Origin: Melastoma dodecandrum
Lineage: Eukaryota > Streptophyta > Magnoliopsida > Myrtales > Melastomataceae
Reading direction: 5' to 3'
Assembly: GCA_029817715.1 (NCBI GenBank)
Contig: JARUPY010000534.1
Coordinates: forward strand, 2,420,501 to 2,484,500
Length of the DNA: 64,000 nucleotides
Part shown: positions 20,302 to 32,240 of the stretch, in pieces
Position numbering within the stretch: position 1 is the stretch's first letter
How the letters are laid out: every line of letters starts with the position of its first letter
The notes under the pieces: generated by a model
What the model saw: only the letters and a program-made list of their open reading frames with translations
What the model was told of the DNA's origin: nothing
Databases searched by the model: none
Position numbers and translations under genes: made by a program

Positions 20302-20435
20302 GGAGAGTCATCGTTCTTTTCCCGCACTTTTCTTCCTTGCTCAACACTTCTCCATATTCTCCAAGAAACCAGAAACCCTCGTTTCCCAGAAAACCCTCCG
20401 TCTCCCTTGCCAAAACTCCTTCAATCCTCAAAAAG

Positions 20436-23400
20436 ATGTCAACTTTTAAATCTTTTGAGTTCCATAAACTGCGCGCGGGGCCAACCGGACCCATTCCGGT
20501 CGCAGAGGATCAGGGGTCGGGCGTCACTCTTGGACCGATCTTGCCAGAGCATCTTTTCCCGGAGACGGTGCCGCTCAACTATCTCATCACTGAGAAGCCC
20601 ATCCCGATTTGTCATCCCGACTTCATCGATCCCCTCAACTGGGAAGGTCAGGGATCTTTTCTGTGTTTTCCATCTGCATCTAAGTCTGAGATGGTAGACT
20701 GGCTTGAGATGTGGGAGGAGCACTTTACAGAGAGATTTATAAATCAGAGGATTTTGAGGTTCTTTAGGATGTCAGTAGCGAATAAGAGCTGTGATCCCAG
20801 GGTCTGTTCGGCCATGCTGCCTTTCTGGAATTCTGCCGTGAACTGCTTCTATTTCCCAGAAGGCCCTATGTCAGTTACATTGGCAGATGTGAAGATTTTG
20901 ACCAGGTGCAAAATCAATGGCCGCCCTGTTCGACAGTACTCCCAGGCAGGCGATATTAATCCTAAGGGCACCCTTCAGTACATGGAGGTGGTGAATAGGC
21001 ATCTGAAGATGGCCTCAGCAGGCAAGAGGTCAGATGAGAGGTTATCGACTGAAGGTTTTGGTGCCCAGGAAGAGGTCGAGTTCCTCAGCACCTGGTTGAG
21101 CAAATTCGTCTATTGCTTCCCTGGGAAGAAAGTTAGCCACACTTCTTATGCGGTGGCCAATTTTCTGAGGGAGACCGATGAAGAAATCTCCTGGGGTCCC
21201 TTCATTTTGGGTCTTCTTTATCACGATCTGGACAGAGCAACGTCTCAAATCAAGCCATTTCCAAGACATCCAGCAGGAGGGTTGCTTTGGCTAGTTCATC
21301 TTTGGTCAGCCATATGGATTCCGGGATTGACTGGGTTCAAGGTCCCTTCTTCGCCCTCTGAAGCCTCCTATTATGGAGAAAGCATCCTAGATCAGTGCTG
21401 CCAGCGTAAGGATCAATGGCTTATGACGTCGATCACTGGCCATCTAAAGCACATAGTCGACTTCGGCAGGGTAGATCGACGCGACTGGGCACCCTTTCCA
21501 GGCGGCAAGACACTTGCTCAAGAAATCAATCCTCAAACTGCTCGTGGCTTCTGGAATGGAGTATTGACCAGCAGAGATCTGCCAGTTATTTTCGATGGCT
21601 GCCTGACTTTTGAAGTCTATAACCCTCAACTGTGTGCAAGGCAGTTTGGGTTTATCCAAAGTGTAGCAGTTCCACTCGCCGACCCTGCCGGCGGCTTATA
21701 TGGGGACAGGATGAAGAAGATTGTATGCAAGCCGATCGATTCGAAGATCCTCGACTTGCTCAATCACAAGGCGCAGCTCTCTCAGATGGAATTTCCATCT
21801 GATACTTCTTCCTGTTTCGCCACACAGTTCTTCACCGTGCTGTGGTCGACTACATACGAAGAGCTACGGGCCTTGATGCATTTCTTGGAGGTCTCCAAGG
21901 AACCCGATTTTTACACCGATGACGCGCATATTAAAGCAAGAGGTAAAGACTTAGCTTTGTTTTAAGAGTATTGGGTCTTTAATACTAATCATAAGTTTTT
22001 CTCCTCTTTCAGGATCATTGCTTCCTCGGGGCTCTGGAAAACCCAAGCCTAAAGCCCCCCTTGCCCCTGCTCCTTCTAAACTCAAGTCGACCAGCAAGGG
22101 GAAGGCTAAAGTTGCGAGACCCAGGGAAGTAGCCAAAGGTGGTCCCTCTAAGGCTCGATCTAAAAGCGCACCAAAGCGCAAGGCGGCCGAGAAAGAGAAA
22201 GAGGATCTTGAAGAGGTGCCTTTGTCTCAGAGGAGGAGACTGGTGAAGGCGTTGACTCCAGCGGCGACTTCCTCTCCTAGGTCGCCAGTCATTGTAGCGG
22301 CGACCCCATCCAGGTCGCCAGCTGCTGCAGCGGCGACCTCGTCCAGGTCGCCAACTGTTGCGGCGGCGACTCCCTCCAGGTCGCCAGTTGCTTCAGCGGC
22401 GACCCCATCCAGGTCGCCATCTGCTTTAGCGGCGACTTCATCTACCAAGGCACCAGCTGAGGTGCCAGCGTCTTCAGCTGCAGTCGATGCTCTACAAAGG
22501 CCAACTGCAGAGGTATGACTCTGATGACTCCAGTTTGTTTTGAGTTTTCATATCTAAACCATACTATACTGTCTAGGGAGAGGCTTCAGATGAGGATGAC
22601 GACCAGCTTATCTCCCATGCCTTAGACAAAAGTTCAGTCGCCAAGGTGAGTTTAGTTCTAAGCTGGTGTATCCTTACTTTTGTTCATATATGAACTTTTG
22701 GTTCTGCGTCATACTCTGTTTCATGAACAGCACATCCCTGAGGCCTTGGTTCAAGAAGAACAGGCTGTTCTGGATGTCGCGATCCTGGTCGACCCACCGA
22801 CTCGGTCGACTCGTGAGGAGGAAAACCAAGCTATTCCTGCGCCTCCAGCCCAAACTCCTACACCAGGGATGGTATGTGTTCTTAAATAGAACATAGTATT
22901 ATCATTGCGATTTTGATTGAGGTATTTATATCCTTCCTTATAGGCCCGTCCGAAGAGGGTGAAGGTGCCTGCTGGCCGACAGAAGATTCCTACTCCCACT
23001 TCTTCTTCGGATGAGAGCTCTGGGGATAGATTGCCTCCAGAGGTAAGTACTCGATCACACGAGGTCGTTGGCCATTTTAGGGTATTGTTTAACGGCATTT
23101 TGCCTCTTATTCTTCAGGATCCTGCTGCAGCGACTTCTAGGTCAACCAAAGACCCGTGGGAGAAGCTTCATGAAGATATTGAAGAACTTTGCCAACTTCT
23201 GCTCATCGACCCCTTAGGCATCAACGAATTTAGGAGGATGCAGAAGCTGTTGAAGAGAATCGTGGCATCCCCTAGGGTCACGGACAAAATATTGGGGGCC
23301 TGCAAGAGCTTCAGGTCGACGTTCTGGACCCGCTGGAGGGATTACGACAAAGACCTGCTCACCTTGGAATCGAACGACTCGAAGATTCAGTCGATTAATA

Positions 23401-23708
23401 AAGCTCAAGAGCAGGCCTCTAAAGCTGCGCAGGACGCCCGCCAACGTTTGGTCGACGTGCAAGAGAAGCTGACCGAGGCAGAAAGACAAATAGAGTTCTA
23501 TACGAACCTCAAGAATGACCTGACTCGGCAGCTCGCGTCGATCAATACTCAAGAAATCGAGGAGCTGGAGGCCAATGCTGAGAAGGATAGAGAAAAGGTC
23601 GTCGACCTTTATGCCCAGCGAAACAAGGTGAACGCGAAGCGACGAGCTCGTGAATCCCTTGTCCTTGATTTCAAAGAAGTTGGCGGGTTATGGAAATTAA
23701 ATTTGTAA
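20436..23708 (+). CDS. Antisense PMD/coiled-coil gene of element 2, open frame, 968 residues
   Basis: Six exons: 20436-21942, 22013-22512, 22577-22645, 22731-22871, 22944-23042, 23118-23708. All introns are GT-AG and the frame is open throughout. Exon 1 (about 500 residues) is a plant mobile domain, the fold shared by MAIN/MAIL1 host proteins and many plant transposons. Motifs include WEGQGSFLCFP, MLPFWNSAVNCFYFPEGPM, VTLADVKILT and YCFPGKKVSHTSYA. Exon 2 is Lys-rich, then carries an Ala/Thr/Pro/Ser repeat (unit ATPSRSP, about five copies). Exon 6 has an amphipathic coiled coil (about residues 850-945) almost identical to element 1 although the linker has diverged. Its TATA box and poly(A) signal lie inside the retrotransposon. 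The biochemical role is unknown; regulation of the element or of chromatin is only a guess from the PMD link. Confidence 0.85.
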
Positions 23709-23746
23709 TCAGAGAATAATGCAATTCCATTGTTTTTGTTTTACTC

Positions 23747-23752
23747 AATAAA
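23747..23752 (+). terminator. Poly(A) signal of the antisense gene, element 2
   Basis: AATAAA, 39 bp after the stop codon, in the same place as 10650-10655 in element 1. Confidence 0.6.
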
Positions 23753-23841
23753 TCAAGTTCATTGTGTTTCAAATGAATTTCTACCCACTACGCACAATTC
23801 ATTCTTCCAGACAGCGTTACTGAAGCCTAGCGCGATTTCTT

Positions 23842-26800
23842 AGGAATTAAGCGCTTCCCAAATTAATGGAGTCCTTTGTTTTATGGTGAGCTTCCCAGAT
23901 AGTCGCGCGATAGGGTTTGAGATATTTATCATTAACCTTTAATGGATGTCTGACCCCACTTCTCGTCATAAGCCGATAACTATTAGATGAGTATGTCTCA
24001 CATACCTCATATGGACCTTCCTAATTAGGGGACCATTTACCCAAAACTTGGTCTTTCGATTTAAGGGGTAGCACCATCTTCCAAACCAAGTCGCCCACTT
24101 TAAAGTGCTTATGGACAACCCTTTTGTTATAATGCCTAGCAATCCTTTGTTTATGCACCTCGAGTCGATCTATTACATCAAGTCGCTTCTTCTCTAATTC
24201 TTCCAAAGCGAGGTACATTGCTTCGTCTTGTAAATCAGGGTGAGTCACCCTGAGCGACTTGTATCGAACCTCAATAGGTAGGACGGCATCTTGCCCATAT
24301 ACTAGTGAAAAAGGGGTTTCCCCTGTGCTTTCTCTCTTAGTAACCCTTAAAGCCCACAAAGTGTCTTGTAATAGTTTGTGCCATTCTCTTGGATTTGCAC
24401 CAACCATTTTCTGAATATTGTTCTTTATGAGTTTATTGGTAGCTTCAGCCTGTCCATTCGCCTGAGGATAATAAGGTGTTGAGTTGGTGATTGAGAAACC
24501 AAACTCCGTAGCGAATTCTCGCATTTTCTCATTATTGAAAGCGGTGCCATTGTCCACTACAATATTCTGGGGAATTCCAAATCTATAGATGATGGATGAT
24601 TTGAGAAAATCGATCACTTCTTTATGATCGATCTTCTTATAAACCTGAGCCTCGTCCCATTTAGTAAAATAATCGGTGGCGACTAGAACATAGGCGTCAC
24701 CTTTACTTGAGTGCGGATGGATTTCCCCGATTATGTCTAAAGCCCAAGACCTAAATGGCCAAGGCTTGATGACTGAGACCAAGTCGGACGCTGGGGCCCT
24801 TGTCACCGGACCATGTTTTTGACACTCTTGGCATCCCCTAGCCATTTCTATGCAGTTCTTTAGCATTGATGGCCAGTAAAAACCATGTCTTTGGATAGTC
24901 CAAGACATTTTGGTGCCAGATTGGTGAGATCCGCATAACCCCTGATGAGTCTCTAACATAATTGGGGTCGCTTCGTCTAAGTCGACACACCTTAACAGGA
25001 CTCCTTCCTTGGTCTTTCTGTAAAGTACCCCATCTATAAGGGTGTACGACAAAGCCTGAGTCTTAATTCTTTGGCTCGCCTTTTGTGTTGGGTCAGAAAG
25101 GAAGTCGGTGATTGGCTTCCTCCAATCCTTATCGCTTGTCATTATGTCCAGAGCGAACGCGTCGCTTTGGGGAACTAGGTGGGAAACTATTTCTGGGATA
25201 CAATCGTTTCCTCTTTTGGCCTTGTATCCTGAAGCCTTTTGGGCTAAGTCGTTAGCGATGGTATTTTCCTCTCGACCTACAAAGAGGAAAGTGATCGCTT
25301 CAAATCGCTCGACTAACTTGCGGGCGACTTGATGATAGGGTGCGAGTTTCTCTTGACATATAGAAGTACCATTCATCTGGTTAATCACCAGTTGAGAGTC
25401 CCCCATCACTGTGGCTTTCTTGGCTCTCAAGGTTAATCGTTCCTTCAGGAGCGTGATCAAGGCTTCATATTCAGTCGCATTGTTGGTGTGGGTTGCCGTC
25501 AAGCGATACGCTAGACGAACATCCTTCCCTAGTGGCGAAAGTATACGAAGGCCTATACCCACGCCGGATTTCGCCGAAGATCCATCAAACCAACCCTGCC
25601 AGATGTCCTCAAGGGATTCTTCTTGGTCGATTGATACAGATGGATCGTGACTCACCAAGAAGTCGGCTAGAGCCTGTCCTTTCACCGACTGTTGGGATTT
25701 GAATCGTAGATCATATACGGATAGCACTAAACTCCATTTACTAATTCTCCCAGTCAGTAGGGGACTTTCGAAAAAGTACTTTATGACTGGAGACTTGGTA
25801 ATGACATGAACCTCTTGGGATCCAATGTAATGCCTTAGCTTAGTAACAGTATAAAAGACTGACAGGCATAACTTCTCCTTAATTGTATAGCGTTTTTCTG
25901 TAGCGGTTAGTTGTCTTGACAAATAGTAGACCGCTTTCTCAGTTTTGTCTTCCGCCTCTTGGGCTAACATGGCTCCGATGACTAATTCAGTCGCTGCCAC
26001 GTAAAGCAGATAGGGCTTTCCTATCCGAGGAGGGGCAAGCACAGGCGGCTTCATTAAATATTCCTTTAAGCCTTCAAATGCTTTTTGGTGTTCGTCGCTC
26101 CACACAAAGTTTCCCTTTGCCTTTAGTAAAGTCGAGAAGACTTCTGTCCGTCCAGCGACGTTACCAATAAATCGCCTGAGATAATTGACCTTTCCTAAGA
26201 AAGCCTGTAACTGCTTCTTGTTACTCGGAGGGTTCAATCTTTGAATGGCATTCACTTTGTTCTGGTCGACTTCTATGCCACGTTGATGAACTAGGAACCC
26301 TAGGAAATGCCCTGCTCTTACTCCAAAAGCACATTTGAGAGGGTTTAGTTTGAGCTGATGCTTTCTCATTTGGATGAAAGCATTCCTAAGATCATTAACA
26401 TGCGACCTCTCGTCTTTTGATTTGACCACTATATCATCTATGTATACCTCGACTGTTTTGGCAATCGAAGCATAAAAAATGGCGTTCATAGCTCGTTGGT
26501 AGGTTGCACCAGCGTTTTTAAGCCCAAACGGCATGACTACCCACTCGAAAATGCCTAAGGGACATCTGAACGCGGTTTTATGGATATCTTCCTCAGCCAA
26601 GAAAATTTGGTTATATCCTGAGAAGCCATCCATGAATGACATAATTTGGTGCCCTGCAGTCTTATCGACTAAGTCGTCTGCAATGGGCATGGGATATTCA
26701 TCCTTTGGAGTAGCACGATTTAGGTCTCTGAAGTCAATGCAGACTCTAATCTTGCCATTCTTTTTGATGACAGGGACTATGCTGGATATCCACTCGGTGT

Positions 26801-27293
26801 ACCTCGATGTTCTTATATACCCAGCTTTAAAGAGCTTCTTGACTTCTTCGAATACTGCCTGAGTGACTTCATGAGTCATTCTCCTTGGTGCCTGTTGGAC
26901 TGGTTTAAATCCTGCTTTGATTGGCAACTTATGTTCTACAAGTCGGCGATCTAGGCCAGGCATTTCAGTATAGTCCCAGGCGAAACCGTCCTTGAATTCT
27001 TCAAGAGTGGTCTTAATAGAATTGAAAAGTTCTTTATTCATTGAAGAACTAACGAAAACGATCCGAGGGCTAGATTCCTCGCCTAAATTGATACTTACAA
27101 GCGGGTCACATGGCATCATAAGTGACTCGCGACCCTGGACACCGCCTAAGTCGGTATCAATGGACTTAGATAAGCTAGCCTCAGCATTTACATTGCTTAT
27201 TTGGCAACCTAATTTCCTAGACTTCCTAACATACTCCTGAAGTCGCTGGAGGATATCAGCGACTGCATAGCCTCTTCCTTCGTCACTGTCCAT
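23842..27293 (-). pseudogene. Pol of element 2, disrupted near its C-terminus
   Basis: The ATG at 27293 overlaps the gag stop as in element 1. Reverse transcriptase (YIDDIVV), both RNases H and integrase (HHCC, WALDIIGE, VVDNGTAF, GQAEATNK) are present and open. A TAG at 24021-24023 replaces a Trp codon kept in element 1 and cuts the final 70 or so residues. An 8-bp deletion near 23881-23889 would shift the frame further. The catalytic domains are complete, so a truncated product might retain activity; loss of the integrase tail makes autonomy doubtful. Confidence 0.85.
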
Positions 27294-30200
27294 ACATCCC
27301 TTCGTGCAGGAGTCTATCGGGCTCCAACTCCGTCGCCGCACTTTCCTGGCTCTTAGGCGCTTCCCTCTTGTCGCCATTAGGACTGTTGTCTGTCTCGCCT
27401 CCATCCTTGGTCGGGACTACTTCCTGCAGGACCTCATCTATGTCCTTGTCCGTGAAGTCGGGCCCCCATCCTGTCGGCACGATTGGTCCCTCATCAGGCT
27501 TGGGGTGAGAGGTGCCATAGCTCACAATGAAGTCGAACTTCCCGGAGGGTTCACCTAGGGGTCCGACAGTAGGGTCTCCTAGCTTGTAGCGTTGATCCAG
27601 GGTGAGGTCCTTGATCGTCTTGCATGTTTCTGCATGTAAAATGCCCTTGTCACAACAGGAGTATTCATCAGCCCTGATAGTCTCTATTTCGGAGTCAAGC
27701 CATAAAATCAACTCCCTATGCAAAGTCGATGGGATCGCGGCGGCTTTATGAAGCCAATCGCGTCCCAAAAGCGCATTAAACGAAGGGGCTATGTCAATTA
27801 CGAAGAAAGCAGTTTCCTGCTCGTGTCTTCCAACGCCTAAATGCACAGAGCATATCCCCAGGCATTCGGACTTCCTCCCATTAAAGCCGCTTACAGCCAC
27901 GTCGGTTCGCACCAACTCACTAGGCTTGTACCCAAGTAGTCTAAACTTGGTGAGCGGGAGAACATTGACGGTGGCGCCGTTGTCTATTAAGACTCGACCC
28001 ACCAAAACACCGTCAAAGGTGGCTGCGATGTATAACGAGTGCATGTGCTGTTTCATGCGATCCGATGGTTTCCTCAGCCAGTGCAGAGGGAAGCCAGATG
28101 GAAAAGAAGTGACCTTAGAGTCCAGGGTTTTACCTTTCGGCGCCTCCGACTTATCGTTGCAGGCGAACACTGCAGGAAAGGTGAGAGCGTTGCATCTCAC
28201 AAGGGGCCTTTGTTCTGCGTTGAAGTCGCAGGGCCTGTCTCCTCGTAAAGGAGTGTAGTCGAAGCTTGAGTCCGGGTTTTCTGAGTAATCAGTAGACTCG
28301 ACCCGTTCAGGCTCCGCGACTTGTTTCTCTGCGGCTTGGTTCCCTTCCGAGGGTGGCATCGCAGGGGTCATCCTAGGTCTTTTTTGGGCGTGACTTAGAC
28401 GTCTTTCCTTTCTCTTTTGAGCCCTTAAGGGGGGCGCAACCTTCTTTTCCGCCTTCTGCCATTGAGACGAAGGGTTAAGGGCTTTGACGAATTTTGGTTT
28501 CTTAGAACCAAAAGGGAGTCGGCTTACCTCCACGAATCTGCCGTCGACTGGGTCATATCCCACCTGCACTGGAGTATTTCCTGGTCTATTCGAGGAAGGT
28601 TTGCTAGGGTTCGAATTACCTGTACCCTCGGGGCGGACCGCTTTCACCAGCATCTCCCCTTTTGCGGACAAGTCGACCAGCCGCAAGAAATAGTTGACGC
28701 AGCATGCTGTGCAGAGCTGGGTAATAAGTATCCGATTGTGGGCGATCAGCTTGCATTTCTGGCACAGTAGCTTCTCGTCTAAGAATTGGGCGATAGGAGG
28801 TCCCCTCCGCAATTCCTGGGGGTCGACTGTCTGTGATGCATATCGAGGCCTGCGACTTGCAGCCTGTTGGGGTTGGTCTACTCCCTTATACTCTTCCGTA
28901 GGTCTTATCTCCTTGACAGGGGTAGTCCTAGTGTACCCCTGCTTGACGACTCTCTGGCCAGACGAGTCTACAAACTCAAGTCGTCGTGCCGGGCGTTCCG
29001 TACCCCGGGTGGCTGCCTCTCCATTCCCCCTATGCCCCTGGGAACCTCCTCTTCCTCCTCGCGAAGCCAGTCGGCGATCCACACTAGGAGGACTTTTGAG
29101 GACGTGAGAAGGTCCTCGGGGGGTAGTCAATGACATTGCTGCTTCCTCGAAAGGGGTCAGGTCATACCAGTCTTCTGTCTTACTGTCCAACAGGTACTTC
29201 TTAAATGTGTGGCATTGGTCCGTCGTGTGAGTATCGTTCAGGTGCCAGTGGCAAAGCCACTTGTCCCTTCCCTTCGGCAGGATGAAAACCCCACGCTCAA
29301 ACAGTCGCTTCATCAGGGCATTAGCCACCAAGGTCTCGCCAGTTGCTTGCAAATCCTGCGAGGATATAGCAGAGTCGTTAATGACTTCTACAAGGTTAAC
29401 CTCAGTGTCAAATATATCAAATGTATGAATGGCAACTTCGTCGCCAAATGGATTATCATCCACCATGGCGACTTCATCGACTTCAGGAAAACAGAGTTCT
29501 TTAGACTCCATTAAATCCTGAATTATATTTCTAAAGGACAGGCAGTCCTTGGTAGTGTGGGTAAAGGAACCATGCCACTTGCAATAATTCCTACTTTTTT
29601 CCCTTTCTATCTGAGGGACTCGATGACCAGGCTTAAGCCTGATCCTTTTCTTTTGATAAAGCCAGTCAAAAATGGCGTCGACTTTATCTGTGTCGAAGGA
29701 GTATTTCCTTTCCTCGGCATTTTTCTGGGAGGCTTTAGCTTTAGAATTTTTCCTAGTCAAGGGGTCACATATAGTCGACTCTCCCTTAACGAACTCGGCC
29801 ACGTCGACTTCATAAGTATCGGCTTGGTAGGCTCGAGTCAGCTGGGCCTCTTCTGTTAGGAGCTGATATTACTCAGTAGCTCTCCTTGCCAAATCATATA
29901 GATCGGCAAAGCGCTCCCCTTGTAGCTTTTTCCGGAAAGGAATGGACAACGCATTTAATGCGATGAGCAACTGGTCTTTCTCCGGTATGGGTGGCCTACA
30001 CCGTAATAAGGCTTTTCTAAGTTTCATTAAAAACTGCCCTGGGTGTTCCCCACTAGCCTGCCTAAGGCGCATAACTTCAAACATCGACATGGGGGTATCG
30101 AGTCGAGCAAAGGTTTTAACAAACATGGACTGCATCTGAGTCCATGAAGCTACTGACCCCGACGGCAAACTTGCATACCAGGTAAAGGCATCCCCGGTTA

Positions 30201-31203
30201 ATGAGTTCGGGAAGAGCTTTAGTTTCCAGAAGTCATTCCCGGCCGCCTCGCCAAGTTGATGAGTGAAGCGAGCAATATGCTCAAGTGGAGTCATTTCATC
30301 TTCGCCCGAGAAGCGAGTGAAGTCGGGCACCCTATAACCTCTAGGTAAAGGGAAATCCCTATCAACGTACGCAGGATAAGGAGACCTGTATAAACAGGTG
30401 TCATCTCGCCGAGCTATTCCGGGGACGACTTGCTCTATAACCTGAGTTATGGCCTCTATTAAGTCTGGGGGTACATCGCCTATGGGCCCCTGCCCTGCGA
30501 GTCGAGTTGGCCTTAACGGGCTATATGGAGGCCTTTCTCCCATTGTTTGACTCGTTGGATCCCTTACATAAAATGAAGGCTCCTCCCGATGATTACTACT
30601 CCGGGGTCCAGGCTTATAGGGATCTCCAACTGCGTCGACCATTGGCTCTTTTCCATGGCGACGAGACGAAATAAAATCCTCCCCCCGATCTGTTTCCTCT
30701 TGGAAGTCCTCTGCCTCATTCCAATACGTATTCGCTGGTCGATTACGTGAAGAAGAGGGTCGACCAGGGGGAACCAGATTCCCGGTTTCAAAGAGAGCAT
30801 TCGTCTTTATCTCAGATTGCTGAAAAGTCACGTTACGTGGCCCTTGAGCAGTCTGACGAGCGTCTGCCATGAACGTAGACTCCCTAAAGGGGGCCTCTCT
30901 CATACGAGGTCTCACTCTTTCTTCGTCTCTCGGGCCAGAAAGACGCCCTATTAAAGTTTGGACATCGAGTAGAATACCCTTCATATCAGTCAACTCCTGA
31001 CGCACATCCCCCAATTCCTTGTGGAACTCCAGTCTCGAAATAAATTCGGACGGGGGATGTGAATCAAAAGCTGACTGGTTTGTAGCTGCTTGGCCTCCTA
31101 GGGCCGGCGCTTCCAAGTCCATTCTCGGAGGAAGTTCCTGGTCTTCCCCATCTAAGGGATTCTGAGGCTCATGGCCAGTAGTACTTCGAGTATTTCTCGG
31201 CAT
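27283..31203 (-). pseudogene. Gag-protease of element 2, with one in-frame stop
   Basis: The frame is the same as in element 1, from ATG 31203 to the stop at 27283. A TAA at 29869-29871 follows ...LYDLARRATE where element 1 has Tyr. The break lies just past the capsid-like domain, so Cys/His clusters, protease (VLIDNGATVNVLPL) and pol would be lost without readthrough. Only one N-terminal APALGGQAATNQ unit is present. No other stop or frameshift was seen. Confidence 0.88.
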
Positions 31204-31225
31204 TTGAGACTAAGATTTCTTTGAT

Positions 31226-31243
31226 CTCCCACTGTGGTCGCCA
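31226..31243 (-). other. Primer-binding site of element 2
   Basis: The same 18 bases as in element 1 on the minus strand (TGGCGACCACAGTGGGAG), 6 bp from the LTR edge at 31250. Conservation between an old and a young copy supports function. Confidence 0.65.
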
Positions 31244-31249
31244 AAAACG

Positions 31250-32235
31250 TGTTCGCGTATAGAACGGATCACGTCGGAAATATTTGGCAAAGGACTCACA
31301 GGAATTGGATTGTGGTCGCCAGTAAGAAGATGCACAATTTTATTCAAAAAAGAATGCAAGTCTTACAATCTTGATGAATTAAGAAAAAGGGGCTTACAGC
31401 CATAAAAAATACGAAAAAGGAGCAAGTGGTGACAACGGTGTGGAATCCTGTGACGGCGGAGAACTTGTGACGAAGGCCTTGGAAGCTCGCTCCGTCGGTG
31501 GCGGTCGCTGGCGGGAGGCTGTGACGAAGGCCCTACGAGCTCACTCCGTCGGTGGTGTCGCTGGCGGGGGGTTGACGGCAAAGGCCCTACGAGCTCACTC
31601 TGTCGGTGGAAGGGTAGTTGACCTATAAACCGGGTCAAGGTATCTAATTCCTAAGGTTGACGAACAAACTTCAGAGTTTTGGTTGTGTATGGTCGTGCTT
31701 TGTCTTGAAAAACTCATCTGCTATTTATAGAGGACTTGTACGTGTCTAACACGTAACAGATAGATCGTGTTACAGATCGTGTTGTAGATCGTGATCCCTA
31801 ATATCGTGGGAGTGTCTCAACAACCTCCTTGATATATGGGATCACGTTCCCGGATATTAGGATCAGTTACGATCTTTAACAGAAATAAATTTATTCCAAC
31901 CTTGTCGACTTGACTGATCTGTACGGACTACGACCGACTTGGTCGACTTATCCAGAATCCGTCGACTTGACCCTACTAGTAGACTTAGCTACTGTTGAGT
32001 CATCTTGGTTGACTTTGATTACCATATTCCTTCGTCGTGAGTCGACCTGGTCGACTCCGTTCATAAATCGACTTAGTCAACTTCGTCATAAGTCGACCTA
32101 GTCGACTTCGCCATGGGTCGACCTAATCGACTTCGTCGTGAGTCGACTGTATCTTGGGCCGACTCGGAGTGTGACTTGAGCGATTACTGGGTTTCTGTTC
32201 TAAGCCCAGGCCCAAAATTATTTGCCATGTCAATA
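31250..32235 (-). repeat. 5' LTR of element 2 (right in this window)
   Basis: 986 bp starting TGTTCGCG. The last bases are CAATA rather than CAACA, a point change at the terminus. CTTTC (32236-32240) follows and matches 19249-19253. Confidence 0.94.
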
Positions 32236-32240
32236 CTTTC

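Larger units (their letters stand above)
19254..32235 (-). mobile_element. Second complete Tat-like LTR retrotransposon (element 2, 12,982 bp)
   Basis: 986-bp LTRs at 19254-20239 and 31250-32235 are flanked by CTTTC duplications (19249-19253, 32236-32240). Layout is as in element 1: minus-strand gag-pol, plus-strand six-exon PMD gene. The two LTRs differ at roughly 17 sites by eye (about 1.7 percent), including the last bases (CAATA instead of CAACA on the right). The insertion is therefore clearly older than element 1. Gag carries one nonsense codon (29869-29871), and pol one nonsense codon (24021-24023) plus a small deletion near its end. The PMD gene is open. Confidence 0.95.

Noticed and set aside
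6277..32235. One giant nested or rearranged element with three or four LTRs
   Set aside because: Each pair of LTRs has matching length, its own TSD and complete internal region, so two independent insertions explain the data better.
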